Shown here: one piece after another, positions 1 through 11,879 of the stretch
How the letters are laid out: every line of letters begins with the position of its first letter
Position numbering within the stretch: the stretch's first letter is position 1
Assembly: GCA_008477525.1 (NCBI GenBank)
Contig: SPDT01000007.1
Location: forward strand, 6,758,001 to 6,822,000
Length of the DNA stretch: 64,000 bases
Reading direction: 5' to 3'
DNA from: Hypomyces perniciosus
Taxonomy: Eukaryota; Ascomycota; Sordariomycetes; Hypocreales; Hypocreaceae
Made by a program: the position numbers and the translations under genes
Notes under the pieces: generated by a model
The model's database searches: none
Told to the model about the DNA's origin: nothing
Seen by the model: only the letters and a program-made list of their open reading frames with translations

Positions 1-1642
1 AAGATGCCTTCCTTGGAGGCAGCGGGAAAGCCCCGTTCACGGACTCCTACGAATTGTCCTCTAGGATACAGGAAAATGCGCCGCGGCAAAGATGGTACCA
101 ATGGTTTTCACCCACCGATACACCAGAAGAACGTCGATTGATCTTGAAGTTGGACGCTCTGATTATGATTTTCGTTTTCCTTGCATACTGGGCCAAGGTT
201 CTGGATCAATCCGCGACCAGCACAGCGTATGTGAGTGGCATGAAGGAGGACCTCCAGCTTTTCGGCAATGAATTAAACTACCTAAACACGACGTACATGT
301 AAGAAAGAAAGCCGTTGGCGATGATGACGAGATATGTCCTAAGACCAGCTCATAGGGTTGGGTACATCACGCTGCAAATACCTTTAACGGTGCTTGTATG
401 AGTTCCACAATGTACCATTCCAGATGGCAGCTCCCAAACTGACATCTAATGCAGATGACACGATTCTCGGCCAGCTACTTCATCCCGGGAGCCGACTTGA
501 TTTGGGGTTTCTTGACGTTGGCACAGTATAAGGTTAGCAACGTGCAACAATTGTACGTGATTCGATTCTTTGTTGGTGCAGCGGGCAGTCTCTTCTTTCC
601 GGCAGTTCAGTGGTATCTAGGATGCTGGTACAAGCGCTCTGAACTCGGCCGACGAGGCGCCTTGTTCTTTATTGCCAGCCAGGTTGGTAGTATGAGTTCC
701 GGCTACATCCAAAGCGGAGCGTATGCAAACCTTAACGGACAACATGGGATTGAGGGATGGCGTTGGCTATACATCATCTGTGAGTACTTGAGCGATGTAT
801 TTGGTGTCGTGTACTCATTACAAACAGGCTTTGCGTGCACGATTCCTGTTGCGATTTTGGGATTCATCGCACTTCCCGGCCATCCAGACAACTGTAAACC
901 ATTCATTCTGACAGAGCGGGAGATCCAACTGGCTCGGGAACGAATGGCTGCCGAGCATCGCGAGCCACGGAAGCCCCTCACTTGGTCCGTCATCAAGGCA
1001 GTCTTGTCTGGATGGCACTTTTGGGTTCTGGTATCATTTGCCTTCTTCTTTTCACAAGCGGATGGTATCTCCTCCAACAGTGGACTTCCATTGTGGCTCA
1101 AGGCTGAAGGCTATGGCGTGGAGTCTATCAACACCATCACCACAGTTTTGCCTGCTGTTACCATTGTCGCTTCTTTAATATGTGGCATCTTGTCGGACGC
1201 ATACGATGCAAAGGTGTCTTTGATCACCATTACTGCGCTGCTGAATATTTTCTGCGGTATCGTTCTTGCTATTTGGGATGTTCCAACAGGACTCAAGTTC
1301 TTTGCCTTCTCCCTCTCGGGCTCTGCAGATGGCATCGCAGCCGTTATTTACGCATGGGCGAATGAGATTTGTGCTGGCAATGCCGAGGAGCGTGCGATTG
1401 TGCTCAGCAGCATGAACACAATCGGAAACACATTTGGTGCCTGGCTACCGCTATTGTAAGTTAACCCCCTGTCATGAAAGTGAACATTTTACTGACCTGT
1501 TATCAGTGTGTGGAAAACGGTGGATGCACCAAGATATCTCATCGGCTATAACTGGACCATTGCTCTAGATGTGTGCATGCTGATCATGTTGTTTGTCCTG
1601 CGATCCTTCTGGAACCGTGAAAGAAAGACCCTGGCGAACTAG
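1..1642 (+). CDS. MFS permease, anion:cation symporter (Dal5/Fen2/Liz1/Seo1-like) family, 5' partial
   Basis: Model: join(<1..298, 356..395, 455..779, 828..1455, 1507..1642), at least 474 codons; the true start lies left of the window because the frame is open to base 3. Introns are 57, 59, 48 and 51 bp, all GT-AG, and removing them restores one frame across stops at 300 and 1456. The protein opens with a soluble stretch, then the first membrane segment (LDALIMIFVFLAYW). The family hallmark NELNYLNT precedes the first intron. Later come the RFFVGAAGSLFFPAV loop, WRWLYIIC, and a C-terminal ANEICAGNAEERAIVLSS block followed by a last membrane helix and a short basic tail. Known members of this family import vitamins, allantoate, nicotinate or small carboxylates at the plasma membrane; the substrate here cannot be read. 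It sits alone beside a RIP-decayed transposon, so its 3' side borders repeat DNA. Confidence 0.85.
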
Positions 1643-1751
1643 AGCAAGGCATATATAACTTTACTTCATACTATAATAATACGTACTAAAAACTCACTTT
1701 CTCGAAGAGAAAATCTACTCAATCTATTGCATGCTATTCAGATAGTGTTGC

Positions 1752-1764
1752 TACGGGATTTGTC
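1752..1764. repeat. Target-site duplication of LINE A, left copy
   Basis: TACGGGATTTGTC is identical to bases 8100-8112. The copy directly abuts the T-rich run (A-rich tail read on the minus strand) of LINE A, as expected for target-primed reverse transcription. Confidence 0.9.
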
Positions 1765-4700
1765 TTTTTTTTATTTTTTATTACTATTTACGACCACTCT
1801 GTATTTAAGTACAATAGCCTCGTTTAGGCAAACAGGTCGGTAAGAGCCAGGGGTCTAGACCCTGTTCGCTACGTTTCGCTGGACAAAGGAAAGTTTTAGT
1901 ATATTTTTAATCTATATCTTATAGAGGGGGGCTATATAGGTTTGCCTTTTTTACCAGCTTCTAGAAAGCCTCGCTTCTTTTAGGTTTTAGTAGGTATATA
2001 ACTGGTCTCTCGCCTTTTAGTATTTTAAGGAGGAAGCTTTTTATTATATAGTATTCGGCAAAGTGCCCCGGCTCCTTGGGGGAGCCGCATCTGCAATAGG
2101 ATTACGTGTTATGGCCAAAACGGTTATAATAGCTTTAAAAGTCTCTGTAACTAGACCTTTCTGCTAGCAGCCTATATAAGATAGGTTAAGGGAGTTTTAG
2201 TTTTAGGGGATTTATAGGTGCATTTAGGCCTTATAATTAATAGCTTTTTAAGGCATTTATTTTCTAGTACTTCTTTTAAAGGGTTACTCTTTTTACTTTT
2301 ACTTAATATTTAATATATACTAAAGTGCTTTAACTTTAAAAGGGGAGGTTATAGGTTATCCCTTCTTTTATTAATTTATCTATTATTTTATTGCCTTATA
2401 TATCCTTATAGCTTAGCATTTAAAAAATAAATATTTTATAAAGGTATATTTTTTCTGCTATATATTAAAACTATATAAACTCTCTTTATAATAAAGTTAA
2501 GGCTTTGCCTAGTAAGCCTTTAACTATTAATATATTATTAAAGAAGATATATATTTTATTAATTTTAAAGTTATTCCTTGCAAGCCTGGCTGCTATTTTA
2601 ATTGCTTTAGCAGCTCCTATAGCTTTTATATTATAAACCTTTATATTAGCAAGTAGCCTGCAGTCTTTATAAACTTTAGCCCTGTAATATACTGCTACTC
2701 TTTATCTAATCTTCCCGTTAAGTTAAAAGCTATTTAAATAGGCTATTACTATTAAAGCTAGTAATAAGTCTATTAATTTAAGGTACTGTTATATAGTTAC
2801 CTCCTTTTTAAGTGTTTTAAAGTTTAGGCCAGCTTTAATAAAATAAGGTTTATAAATAAAGAGAGTAGGTTAAATAGACCTGCTAATAAGTCTAGCTGTC
2901 TTTTATAGGTATATTATAGGGAGCTAAGCAGTTAATTTATTAATTTTATTAGCTAATAGGTAAAAGTAGTCTAGGCCTGTAAATTAAGCAGAGTTTTTTA
3001 GCTTTACCTAGGCAAATACTATAAATACAGGCAGGATACTAGACTTTCTATAAAGTATTAGGATAAAGGTAGTTTTTTAGATTAAAAAGATAGCGCAGGC
3101 TGCGGTTTTAAAGGCTTTATCTAGTTTTACTATAAGGTTATTAACGCCTATATTTACTATCTTGCTTAAATTATTCTTAGACTCTTTTTCTAAGCTAGGC
3201 TACTATACTTTTATACTATATAGGGCAATTAATAGTATATAGGCCTTAACTGCTATAGCTACTGTATTAAAAGGGGAACCTTTTTAGGTTTTATTAAGAC
3301 TTTTAAGGAAATTGGCTATTTTTAAAGCTTTGCCTGCCTAAGTCTTTATATATTTTTTAAATAATAGTTTAAAGTTAAAAATAATACCAAGCTATTTTAT
3401 ATATTTTTTAAAGTTAATTTATTTTCCTTTTAGTATAATTAGGTATTAAGGATTAGGTCCGCGTCTTTTATAAAAGTGGAGGAGTTTGGCTTTATCTAGA
3501 TCGAAAAAGATCGCGTTTTCTTAACTTTACTAGACTATTTAATTTAATTTATTCTATAGCATTACTAAAGTATAGCCTATATAAAGGCCTATAGCTAAAA
3601 AGGCAATATTATTTATATATCTAAAGTGCTTATTACTAGCCTACCCTATTCCTAAAAGTAGTGCAATATATAGTATAAATAAAATTAATAAAAAAGGGGA
3701 CCTTTAAAGGGTTTTATATTTAAATTTACTGCAGGGAAAGGTAATACTATCCCTTTTCTAAATTAAAACTATACAGCTACTTAAAAAAGACTCTACCTAT
3801 TTAATAAGCTGGTTTAGCTATCCCTGCTCTTTAAGCTAAAGGATTATACAGTTTTTTATTATAATATTAAAAGCTTTTAAGATATTAAAAGTAAAAATTA
3901 ATGCCTCTTTTCCTTTAAAGAGTGCTAGCTTTATATTATAAATAAAGTAGGCGAGGAGGTTTATAACGCTCCTTTTTAGCAGTACTTTAAAGTATTGCTT
4001 TAAAAGTACTCTATATTTAAATATATCTCTTGCAATCCTTTATACTAATAGCCTTTTAAGGCCTTCGCCTATATATAATAAAAGTAAGATTAGCCGCTAG
4101 GCTTTATATATAAAGTAATCTAGCTTATTTAGTTTAGGTATAAAAGTTATTTTAGTATTTTAAAAAGGGGCTAAGTAATACCTAATCTTTAGGTATCCTT
4201 TAAAGAGTTTATATATAAAGTTATAGATTACTGGCTAAGCTATTTTAAAGAGTTTTACTAAAATTTTATTTATTTTAAGAGCAGTATTCCCTACTTTAAT
4301 AATAGCTTTTATTACTTTTTCTTTATTTAGTTCTTTATTTTAAAGGATATCTTTAAAAGGGCAGGCTAAATAGTCCTAAAGGTTATTAATATCTTTAAAT
4401 ACTTCTCTGCATTTAAGGATTATCTTTCGCAAAAGGGCAGCTTTATTTATTAAATCTATAACCTAATAGTCCTTGTTTATTAAAGGTAATAGTTAGAATT
4501 AATTAATGGCTTTCCTCTATTTAATTACCTAGAATATAGCTTTGCCTAGTTTTACTGCAGCGATAATTAAGTCTTAGTAGGCTGATTTCTTTTATAAAAT
4601 AGTTATTTGCAGGGACCTTTTAGCAGCTTCCTTTTCTTTAGTTATATCGGTAATCGCTATTAGGGCCCTTTATACCTCCCTGCAGTTATAGTCCCACTAT

Positions 4701-6990
4701 AGGGCGCTATAGCCATTTTAATATCTTCTCTTCCTAGTACCTATTATAGTAGTTATAAAGAGGTCTTATAGTGTTTAGGCTGCTTTATCTAGGTCTCTTT
4801 AAATAGTACTTTTAGGGTTTAAGTCTAGTAAGTAAGACTGATAGCTGTATATAAGCTGGCTAAAGTCTAAAAGGGACTTAAAAGGGATATAAAGCTTGCC
4901 TTTAATAGTTAATAGGGCAGTTAAGTCTAGTAAAATAGTAATAAAAGTAAAGTAGTCTAACTTTATATCTAGCTGTCTGTCTACTATTATCTATACTATT
5001 ATATTAGTGAAGATTAAGTTGATTATATTACTGTATTAATTAGTTAATATGTTAATAAAGGTAAAGGAAAGGCTTACTTTTTCCGCCTATTTATTTACCT
5101 AGTTTCCTATAGTATTAATTCTGCTGCTAGGTTACTAGGTTTAGTATATTGCATTAAAGTCCTTTACTATAATAATTCTTAAAAGGGGGGGCCCCTACCT
5201 CTTAAAGATATTTATTATAATAGTTTCTATTGCCCTATAGTAAATATTAATAATAGTATAATTGTAAACCTATATCTAGTATATATTACAGTCTTTAAGG
5301 CTAACTAGTTAAAGTTAAGTCGCTAATAGATTAAATGAGATCCTAATATATATAAGAATTAAAGGGGGGTCTTATATTTAATCCCTTAATAGATTAAAGC
5401 TTTTATACTTTAGGTAGTTTTTTATTTATCTATATAAAAAGGTATAATCCTACTTTGCCTATAATTCCTGTATTAAAATAATATTAAAGCCGCCCTTTTA
5501 TATAAATAAGAGTACAGTATTATAATATTCTAGTCTTTATCCTATATTTACTTACAGGATCTAAAGGCTATATTTTCAGCAGTTTAATTGCTAGGGCATA
5601 CTATTTATTTAGTATTTATATTAATATTATTATTAGCAACCTAAATAGCCGACTTTAATAGGGATAAGGCATCTAATAGGATATAAATAAGGGATTCTAT
5701 TAAAACTCTTAGTACTGGTTGCAGTAAAGTAGGAGTCTAGCTTAAATAAAGGTTCGCGGGGCCTATAGGTTAAGGCGCGAAAGAGCTTTTTACTAGGGCA
5801 AAGGGGATTAACTTACCTTCACTATTACTTACAATAGGCCTCTTATCTTAACTATAAAGGGCTAAAGTAAAAGTGCCTTTTATATATAAGTTTTATATTA
5901 TTTCTGCAGCTCCTGTAAAGTAAGTATAGGTATAGGCATCTCTATCTTAAATCGTCCTTTCAAGGATTACTTTAAGTCTATTTATACTAGTATTTAAGTA
6001 TACTTTAATAAACTTAATTATTTTAAGTTTCTAAATAACTTAAAGTTAATCTTTAATAGGCTATTTAATCCTGCTATCTTTATACTTTAAATATACTATA
6101 TAATTTAATGCTATAAATAAATAAAGTCTATTGCAGTTAATATATTACTTAAAGTTTATATACTTTTTATGCAATAACTTACTATACTTTTTGCAGTATT
6201 TTATATAACTATAAGCCTTAAAGTTATAAAAGTTTAGGCAGCAGTTATATTAAGTAATTTATACCTTTAAGGTTAATTATTTTATAAGGCTAAAGTATTT
6301 AAATAATTTAAAGCTAGGTTTAACTTTTCTTTAAAAAAAAAATAACTTAATTTTAAAAGTTAATTGTTTTACTATATTAAAACAGTTTATATATAATAAA
6401 GGGGTTAGCGGATTTAGCTTAAAGTTAAGCCTTAATAGTAATTATAAAGTTTATAAAGTAGGTCCCTTTAGTATTAGTATAATAGTAAAGGACTTTTTAT
6501 ATTATAAAAGTTTATTAACTTTTTATTTCCTTTAATTTTATTCTTTTTTTAATAAATATTAACTTAAAGAAAAATAGCTTTATTTAAATATTTTAGTCTT
6601 ATAGCTTATAGTATAAAGTTAAAATATACTTTTTATATATAAATAATATTTATATAGTTTATATTATATATTTATATAGCTTTATTTTTAATATTAATAG
6701 CTAAAACCTTCCTTTAACTATAATTTAAAGGGACTTAAAGGAAAACTCTATTATTAATATTAATTATATTATCTTTTTTTAATTTTTTTTTTAATATTTA
6801 TTAGTTTATTAATAGGTTTATTTTTATTTTATTTTATATTATTAGGTTTAAAGGTAAAAGGGGGTTTTATAGAATAGGTCTTTTACTTAACTGCCTTAAT
6901 ATAAAATACTGTAAGGCCTTTGCCTGATTTACTAATAGGTAAAAGCAGGCTGTCTTTATTTAATAAAGTAGGGCTTATAAGGTTAGGTAG

Positions 6991-7400
6991 TTTGTCGGGG
7001 GTAACTGATATGCCCAACGCACCAGCATTTTTTTCTTGTTAGCTTACCCGAGAAAGGTTGGCTGCTTATTTAAGCAGCTACTGGATTAGGAAAGCACGGG
7101 AGTATAAAGACATACAGATAGACCTAGTTTAATAAAGAACAACCTTCTTCCCCCTTCAACACACAACCCCACCTGTGAGAACACAGTCGCTGAGGCGTAT
7201 GAAGGTAACCGTTGGTTGCTTTTGGCTGCCGGCATCATGATCAAATAATCCGCAGTATCTTTTTAGCCCCTAAATTACTCAATCGCCGCTTCGTGGTTCT
7301 GTCAGGAGCGCGGTTCCCGCGCTCGATACCAGTCGTTGTGTGTGTGTGTGTGTGTGTGTGTTGTGTGTGTGTTTTGGAGTGCCAATTCCCCCTCGACAAA
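6991..7400 (+). mobile_element. 410-bp short repeat, solo-LTR-like, inside LINE A
   Basis: The ends are near-perfect inverted repeats: TTTGTCGGGGG at the left, CCCCCTCGACAAA at the right. GTAG flanks both sides (6987-6990 and 7401-7404), a possible 4-bp TSD. The first about 143 bp reappear at 15902 almost unchanged, including a TATAAA box (about 7092) and an AATAAA signal (about 7131), which suggests an LTR U3-R region. Base composition is balanced in contrast to the RIP-decayed LINE around it, so it either inserted later or is too short for RIP. It could also be a MITE; the class is uncertain. Confidence 0.6.
7337..7372. repeat. (GT)n microsatellite
   Basis: About 36 bases of GT dinucleotides with a single slip (TT near 7361), inside the 410-bp repeat. 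Confidence 0.95.
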
Positions 7401-8099
7401 GTAGGCTAATAGAAGCTTATTTCTTTATAGCCTTAAAATATTAGGCTTTATTGTTATTAGTGCCTAATTCTTTAAAGGTTAAAATGCCTTTTAGCTTATA
7501 GTATTAAATAGCAGTAAAGTTAATAAAAGATTTCTAAAAAGCTTTTATAATTTATAAAATAGCAGCTTTATAATATTTCCCTTTAAATATAGCGACATAG
7601 ATATTAATAGCTTTAAAGGTATTTAATAGTATTTCTTTATAGGCGTTTTTAATTTCCTCTTTTTCTATATATTATTTTACTAGGCAGCTATAAAGAGATA
7701 TATTAAAGGGTTTATATAAGTTAGCTATTCCTTTAAAGCTAGGTTTAGGGGTTTTATTGCTGAAGTTGATTTTTGGGGCTTTAGCGTTTCTAAAGCGGAC
7801 TTCCTTAATCGGGCGCTTTTTAAGTGTAAAGGGCAGTGCGAACGGGTTTGCGATACCTAGGAAAGCTAAGGTAGCCTCTCTCTAGTCTTAGGGGTTTGTT
7901 GCTAGCTTGGCGGCGGTAGTGGTTTGGGTAGGTTAGGCGTCTGAGAGGATAGAGGCGGTTGCTATCTTGCTTAAGGGGCCTAGGAAGGGTAAAGGGGGAA
8001 TTTAAGGGTATTTTCTTAGTAGCTAGTCAAGAGGTGGTGATTTTTACTGTAAGTAGGCACCTAAAGGTAGGGGTACCTGTAGATGTAGGAGGGAAGCTG

Positions 8100-8112
8100 T
8101 ACGGGATTTGTC
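8100..8112. repeat. Target-site duplication of LINE A, right copy
   Basis: Identical to 1752-1764. It marks the 5' end of the minus-strand LINE, showing that the insertion is not 5' truncated. Confidence 0.9.
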
Positions 8113-8468
8113 ACTACTGGGGAACTTGTCTGGAAAGTGTATTCGCTAGCATCCCAAAGACGTCCCTGAAAACGGTTGAGGACTGTTATCAATCACAGAT
8201 CAACAGTATGAGGGCTCATTTGCAGATGCATAAAATGATAGAATTCGACACTCTTGCTGATCCCAAGTTAGGTGGGAAAAGCTGCTGCTTAAATACATGA
8301 ATTTGCTAACCATCAAGGTTCTTGCTAACCATCCGGGTTCTTACAGGCTAGTTAGGAATAACGGAATATGCCGTGATGTGGAATTATCCGTTACTGAGGT
8401 TGACAACTGTGGTACATGGCTTCCCCAAATCACCCTTGTCCGAACGGGTGGATCCGAAGGTGGTGGGA
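8113..8468. other. Non-repeat spacer
   Basis: Composition returns to normal after the LINE. No convincing gene is seen; the short frames here have no recognisable motif. It probably holds the 3' UTR of the minus-strand gene that ends at 8469. Confidence 0.5.
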
Positions 8469-9260
8469 TCACAATGAGTCCTGGGGCCATTGATATGGTG
8501 GCCAATTGAAGTCGGGGTCGAAGGACACCTGAAGAACAACGCTGCCCTCTGGAAATGTTCTTTTCGAACCATCTGGCATCAGAACAGGGTGTGCCACGGA
8601 AGCTGATGTCCACTTGTTTACCAAGCCTGCTGCTTCTGCCACGCCTTCCTTGAGTCTGACCACCTTGTCCAGCACGGGGAAGAAACCTTGCCTTAGTTCA
8701 TTCTCCGTGCTCTCCTCGATCTCTCCCAGCTCAGCTGTGACCCACACGTCTTGGAAATACTGCTGAGTGTGCATGTCCAGGCCTGACATCAAAACCTCGG
8801 GCTGCTCGAAGCCTTCAGTAACAGGAAAGTCGACGCCACAGTTGCCGAGATCCTCTTTGATGTCCAAATTGGCAATATCGTAGTTTACCCATGTGAGCGC
8901 TAAATCCTCAATTTTGACCAAGATCTTCCACAACACCGCGGTGCTCTCTGCCACATCGTCATCCACCTCCTCCTGGTTGGCGAAGCGATCGATGTACCAA
9001 ACAGAGCCTTCGCTGACGGCCAGCTCATCGATGAGGACAAAGGGATCATTTCGGCCAGCCTCATTTTCTTTGGTACGGATGCACCCATGCGATTTCCTCT
9101 GATATGCCTCGACACTGATTTTAAGCTCCAAGAGTGGATTAAAGCGCGCGCAAGTGCCTAGCTCGAAGGCGCACTTGAAAGCCCTCAGCTCATCTTGGGA
9201 TAGTGCAGCAATGACGTAGCATGTAAGACGGGGAATGTTGAACCTTGGGATGAAAACCAT
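8469..9260 (-). CDS. Hypothetical protein, 263 aa
   Basis: Single uninterrupted frame from ATG at 9260 to the stop at 8469. An upstream in-frame ATG at 9341 would add a poly-lysine encoded by the T-run at 9270-9288, which is more likely 5' UTR, so the inner start is preferred. I do not recognise a family. The protein is acidic in its middle (stretches such as NQEEVDDDVAE and LGEIEESTENEL) and ends FNWPPYQWPQDSL. No signal peptide, membrane helix or cysteine motif is visible; it looks soluble and cytoplasmic. It is transcribed divergently from the thioesterase-like gene, with about 640 bp between start codons. Codon use resembles the host genes rather than the repeats. Function unknown. Confidence 0.6.
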   Translation of the reverse strand: MVFIPRFNIPRLTCYVIAALSQDELRAFKCAFELGTCARFNPLLELKISVEAYQRKSHGCIRTKENEAGRNDPFVLIDELAVSEGSVWYIDRFANQEEVDDDVAESTAVLWKILVKIEDLALTWVNYDIANLDIKEDLGNCGVDFPVTEGFEQPEVLMSGLDMHTQQYFQDVWVTAELGEIEESTENELRQGFFPVLDKVVRLKEGVAEAAGLVNKWTSASVAHPVLMPDGSKRTFPEGSVVLQVSFDPDFNWPPYQWPQDSL

Positions 9261-9896
9261 TGCTTTCTTTTTTTTTTTTTTTTTTGAAGAAACGACGATG
9301 ATAACAATGATGAGTAACGTTTGAGGGTCTGGGGCTCCCATTTTTCTTGTCTAACGTAAGCATCGTGTTTCGTATTTTTGTCTTATCCACGCATCTGCCG
9401 GGGGTCTGCACACTGCCGGACGGACTTCTTGACATTTTCAGTTATCTCGACCCTTACACACACGCCTTTGTCAGCATCAGTATAAAGCCTATTCTCGTAT
9501 AAAAGGCCCGGGGAAATGTGATCCCGCGTGAAATGGCCCGCAGAACTTCGCATGGACCAACAATTCATCATGGCGAAATCTCACCACAAAGCATACTCAT
9601 CTATGGGGTAATAAACGGAGAATTGAGACCGCGACTCCAAATCGTCCTTAGGATACTAATCCGTACCTACTCCATAATTTACACGTATATACCAAGAGTA
9701 GCTTAGAATGTTTTTTGTCGTATACATAACAGTATATGGAGTAATTTATAAGACGGTCCTGCCCCTATCACGAGTGCCTATCCAAATCTCTCAACCCTAT
9801 AGCCGACCCATCGATGCCATTTGCAACCAGTTGAATCCTAGAACCGCCAATCTTCATCTTGAATTCTTCACTAAGATTCGGGACAAAGTTTTCACA
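9261..9896. promoter_or_regulatory. Divergent promoter region
   Basis: 636 bp between two opposed start codons. It contains a 19-base T-run (about 9270-9288; a poly(dA:dT) tract typical of nucleosome-depleted fungal promoters) and a TATA-like TATAAAA at 9498-9504 oriented toward the plus-strand gene. No transcript evidence is available. Confidence 0.5.
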
Positions 9897-11020
9897 ATGT
9901 CTAATGCTCACCTACCCAACTCGCATCCTGATGTTACTCCCGATTGGCAACCACTTCCATTTCCTCGAGAGCGGTATATGGATGCCATTCAAACGTCCCC
10001 ATTAGAAGAGTTCGATGGGTGCCGCTATGCTGGAGTCATACCACCATCCTGGTGCACCACTGGTAACTCGTGCTTCTTTATATTAATTTGTTCGATTCGT
10101 GTGGAAATGTCGCTAATATGAGGCAAGCAAACGGAAAGATGGCCGCCCATGGCGGATACTGCGTGTCGGTACTGATGGCTGCTGCTCGCCAATACAGCAA
10201 GGCAAAACTGTACCGGGGCAACCTTGATCCTCTTACCATGTTTATTGAATTCCTGAAGCCTATACCCCAAGGATTCTATCATGTTACTCTGCAAACTCGC
10301 CAGGCTACCGGCCGCCAAGTAACAATTCAAGCCGAGCTTGTATCTGCTGAGACCCAGAACCCAGCGGTTTATAGTATTTCAATTATACGAATGGGCAGTC
10401 TAGAAGAGAACAGCGATGCTACAAGCATTCGACCTCCTGTCCGACCACTTCCGGATCGTGTGACTGAATGTGGTCGCATGAGTCACGCTCCGTTTTATGC
10501 TGCTCATCCTGTTGCAGCGTCCATACGATACTTTTGTCCCAACGACAGAGGAAGTTTACTATGGAGTGATAGATTCGGAGGACAAAATGCAAGAGAGCAG
10601 TGGGTAAAATCAGACGATGAGGAGTCTTTTCAACTAGATCATATTCCTCTATTGGCAGATTTGGTAAATAAGAATCTTGCTGTTGCCCCAATTACCATTT
10701 CTTGGACGGATCAAATAGCTAATTTCTCTTATGCCTAGATACCCCCCATACCACTAAATTATGAGTGTGGTGGTTTCCATGCTGCCGATAAGTACAAAAC
10801 GCCAACAATGTCTATGGCGTTTAGCTTCAAAGCTAGGTTCGAGTCCAGAGAATGGCTACTCCTTCGAACTACAATGCGTGGCTTGGCGAACAAAAGATAT
10901 GATATGGACGTTGAGATTATTGATGAGGAAGGCAACATTCTGGCAACATGCCTTCAAGAGTGTGCCCTGATCCCCAAGACTAAGAAGAGAGTCCATGCAA
11001 ATGCTACCGCCCATTTGTAA
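9897..11020 (+). CDS. Thioesterase-like (double hot-dog, TesB/4HBT type) protein, 327 aa
   Basis: Model: join(9897..10062, 10128..10663, 10739..11020), 984 nt; introns of 65 and 75 bp are GT-AG and keep frame. The first hot-dog half is marked by AHGGYCVSVLMAAARQY (helix) and TMFIEFLKPIPQGFYHVTL (strands). The second is marked by MSMAFSFKARFESREWLLL followed by DMDVEIIDEEGNILATCLQE. This duplicated fold is that of the acyl-CoA thioesterase II / thioesterase-like superfamily in fungi, which hydrolyse acyl-CoA or related thioesters; some sit in secondary-metabolite clusters. No peroxisomal C-terminal tripeptide of the SKL type is present (it ends AHL), so a cytosolic location is inferred. It is the right-hand partner of a divergent pair with the unknown protein at 8469-9260. 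The substrate cannot be deduced. Confidence 0.8.
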
Positions 11021-11815
11021 TAGTTGATAATATTTACAATACCTGTAACTGAAGGTTAAGTAACCTTGTCGACAGAATCTGGTTATATCTGTGGTAGTGA
11101 TCTTGAATCATTGACCTCATTATGTAGCTCAACTTGTTTGTTCCATCTACATAGAAATCTGGACATTTCCCAATCCATGCAGTGGCTATTGGTTGGAGTT
11201 GACTCTTCGACGAGCATTCGGGTGCTAAACCTAAACTGGATCATGCTGGTGTCACCCCGGCATCATCTTCTCTATCTGAGGCTAAATCAATAATAATACT
11301 GCGGAGTAGGAACTATATCCATATTCAAGGGTGGATTAATGATGTCAACACATACGGTGTGGCACGATTGATTAATCAACTGGAGCACCAGCATACTCAA
11401 GGTCCCTCTCCACCCCCACCAGACATGAGAATGTAGAACACAAGAAGTTTTACATTCTAAAGTGCAAAGCGGTTAGTAAGCGAGGCTATCCGATTACTCT
11501 ATCAAACCCATCACGGCACGGGACAGCTAGCTTTACGTACATGGACGAAGCGACAGCGCCCGTCTGAGGCTGCGCTATGGTCACAGAGCAGTCCTCGTAC
11601 GTTTCTGCTACGTCTCGTAAAACTATTTTCCGAGTTCACAAATTTTGCTCCAATCGCCTATGTGGTGATGTCTGAGATGAGCCACGCTGCGGGCGTCCAA
11701 GGGTCTGCAAAGTGTACGGAGTAAATAAATCCAAATCACAAAAAGCCGCAAAAACACTAATACTAGTCCTATGGAGTAAACCATCTACCCGCGATATGCC
11801 GCTACCATTATTGTG
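11021..11815. other. Intergenic, no gene seen
   Basis: About 800 bp of balanced composition between the thioesterase-like gene and LINE B. No frame with recognisable content. It holds one TACGGAGTA palindrome-like motif (11715-11723). Confidence 0.6.
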
Positions 11816-11827
11816 CAAACACCGATG
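11816..11827. repeat. Target-site duplication of LINE B, left copy
   Basis: CAAACACCGATG, repeated at 49125-49136, 37 kb away. The match pairs the 5' end of LINE B with the end of its (ATC)n tail. Confidence 0.85.
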
Positions 11828-11879
11828 CAACTTCCCTCCTATAACACCAGGTCTTGGCACCTCGTGTTAATGTTTTCGC

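Larger units (their letters stand above)
1765..8099 (-). mobile_element. LINE A: full-length Tad-like non-LTR retrotransposon, inactivated by RIP
   Basis: About 5.9 kb once the 410-bp insertion at 6991-7400 is discounted. The minus strand shows the order ORF1 (gag-like, about 7000-8000), endonuclease (about 4600-5700), reverse transcriptase and RNase H, but every frame is full of TAA/TAG. RT hallmarks remain recognisable: a decayed P-Q-G-S-P-L-S-P-type block at about 3690-3730 followed by the F-V-D-D block, now Y-I-N-N, at about 3605-3635. The 3' UTR (about 1765-1920 read in reverse) resembles that of LINE C at 25910-26046 and ends in an A-rich tail. A perfect 13-bp TSD brackets the element. 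RIP is inferred from extreme AT content with stops arising at former CAG, CAA and TGG codons. Confidence 0.85.

Noticed and set aside
703..1335. Minus-strand frames across the first MFS gene
   Set aside because: Shadows of a well-supported plus-strand gene.
6990..7160. An intact autonomous LTR element starting at the TGTCGGGGG repeat
   Set aside because: No partner LTR in direct orientation at a plausible distance and no pol sequence; the two copies lie in different elements.
7959..8509. Overlapping plus-strand frames around the LINE A border
   Set aside because: They straddle the LINE A 5' end and its TSD, and the product resembles nothing; fortuitous.
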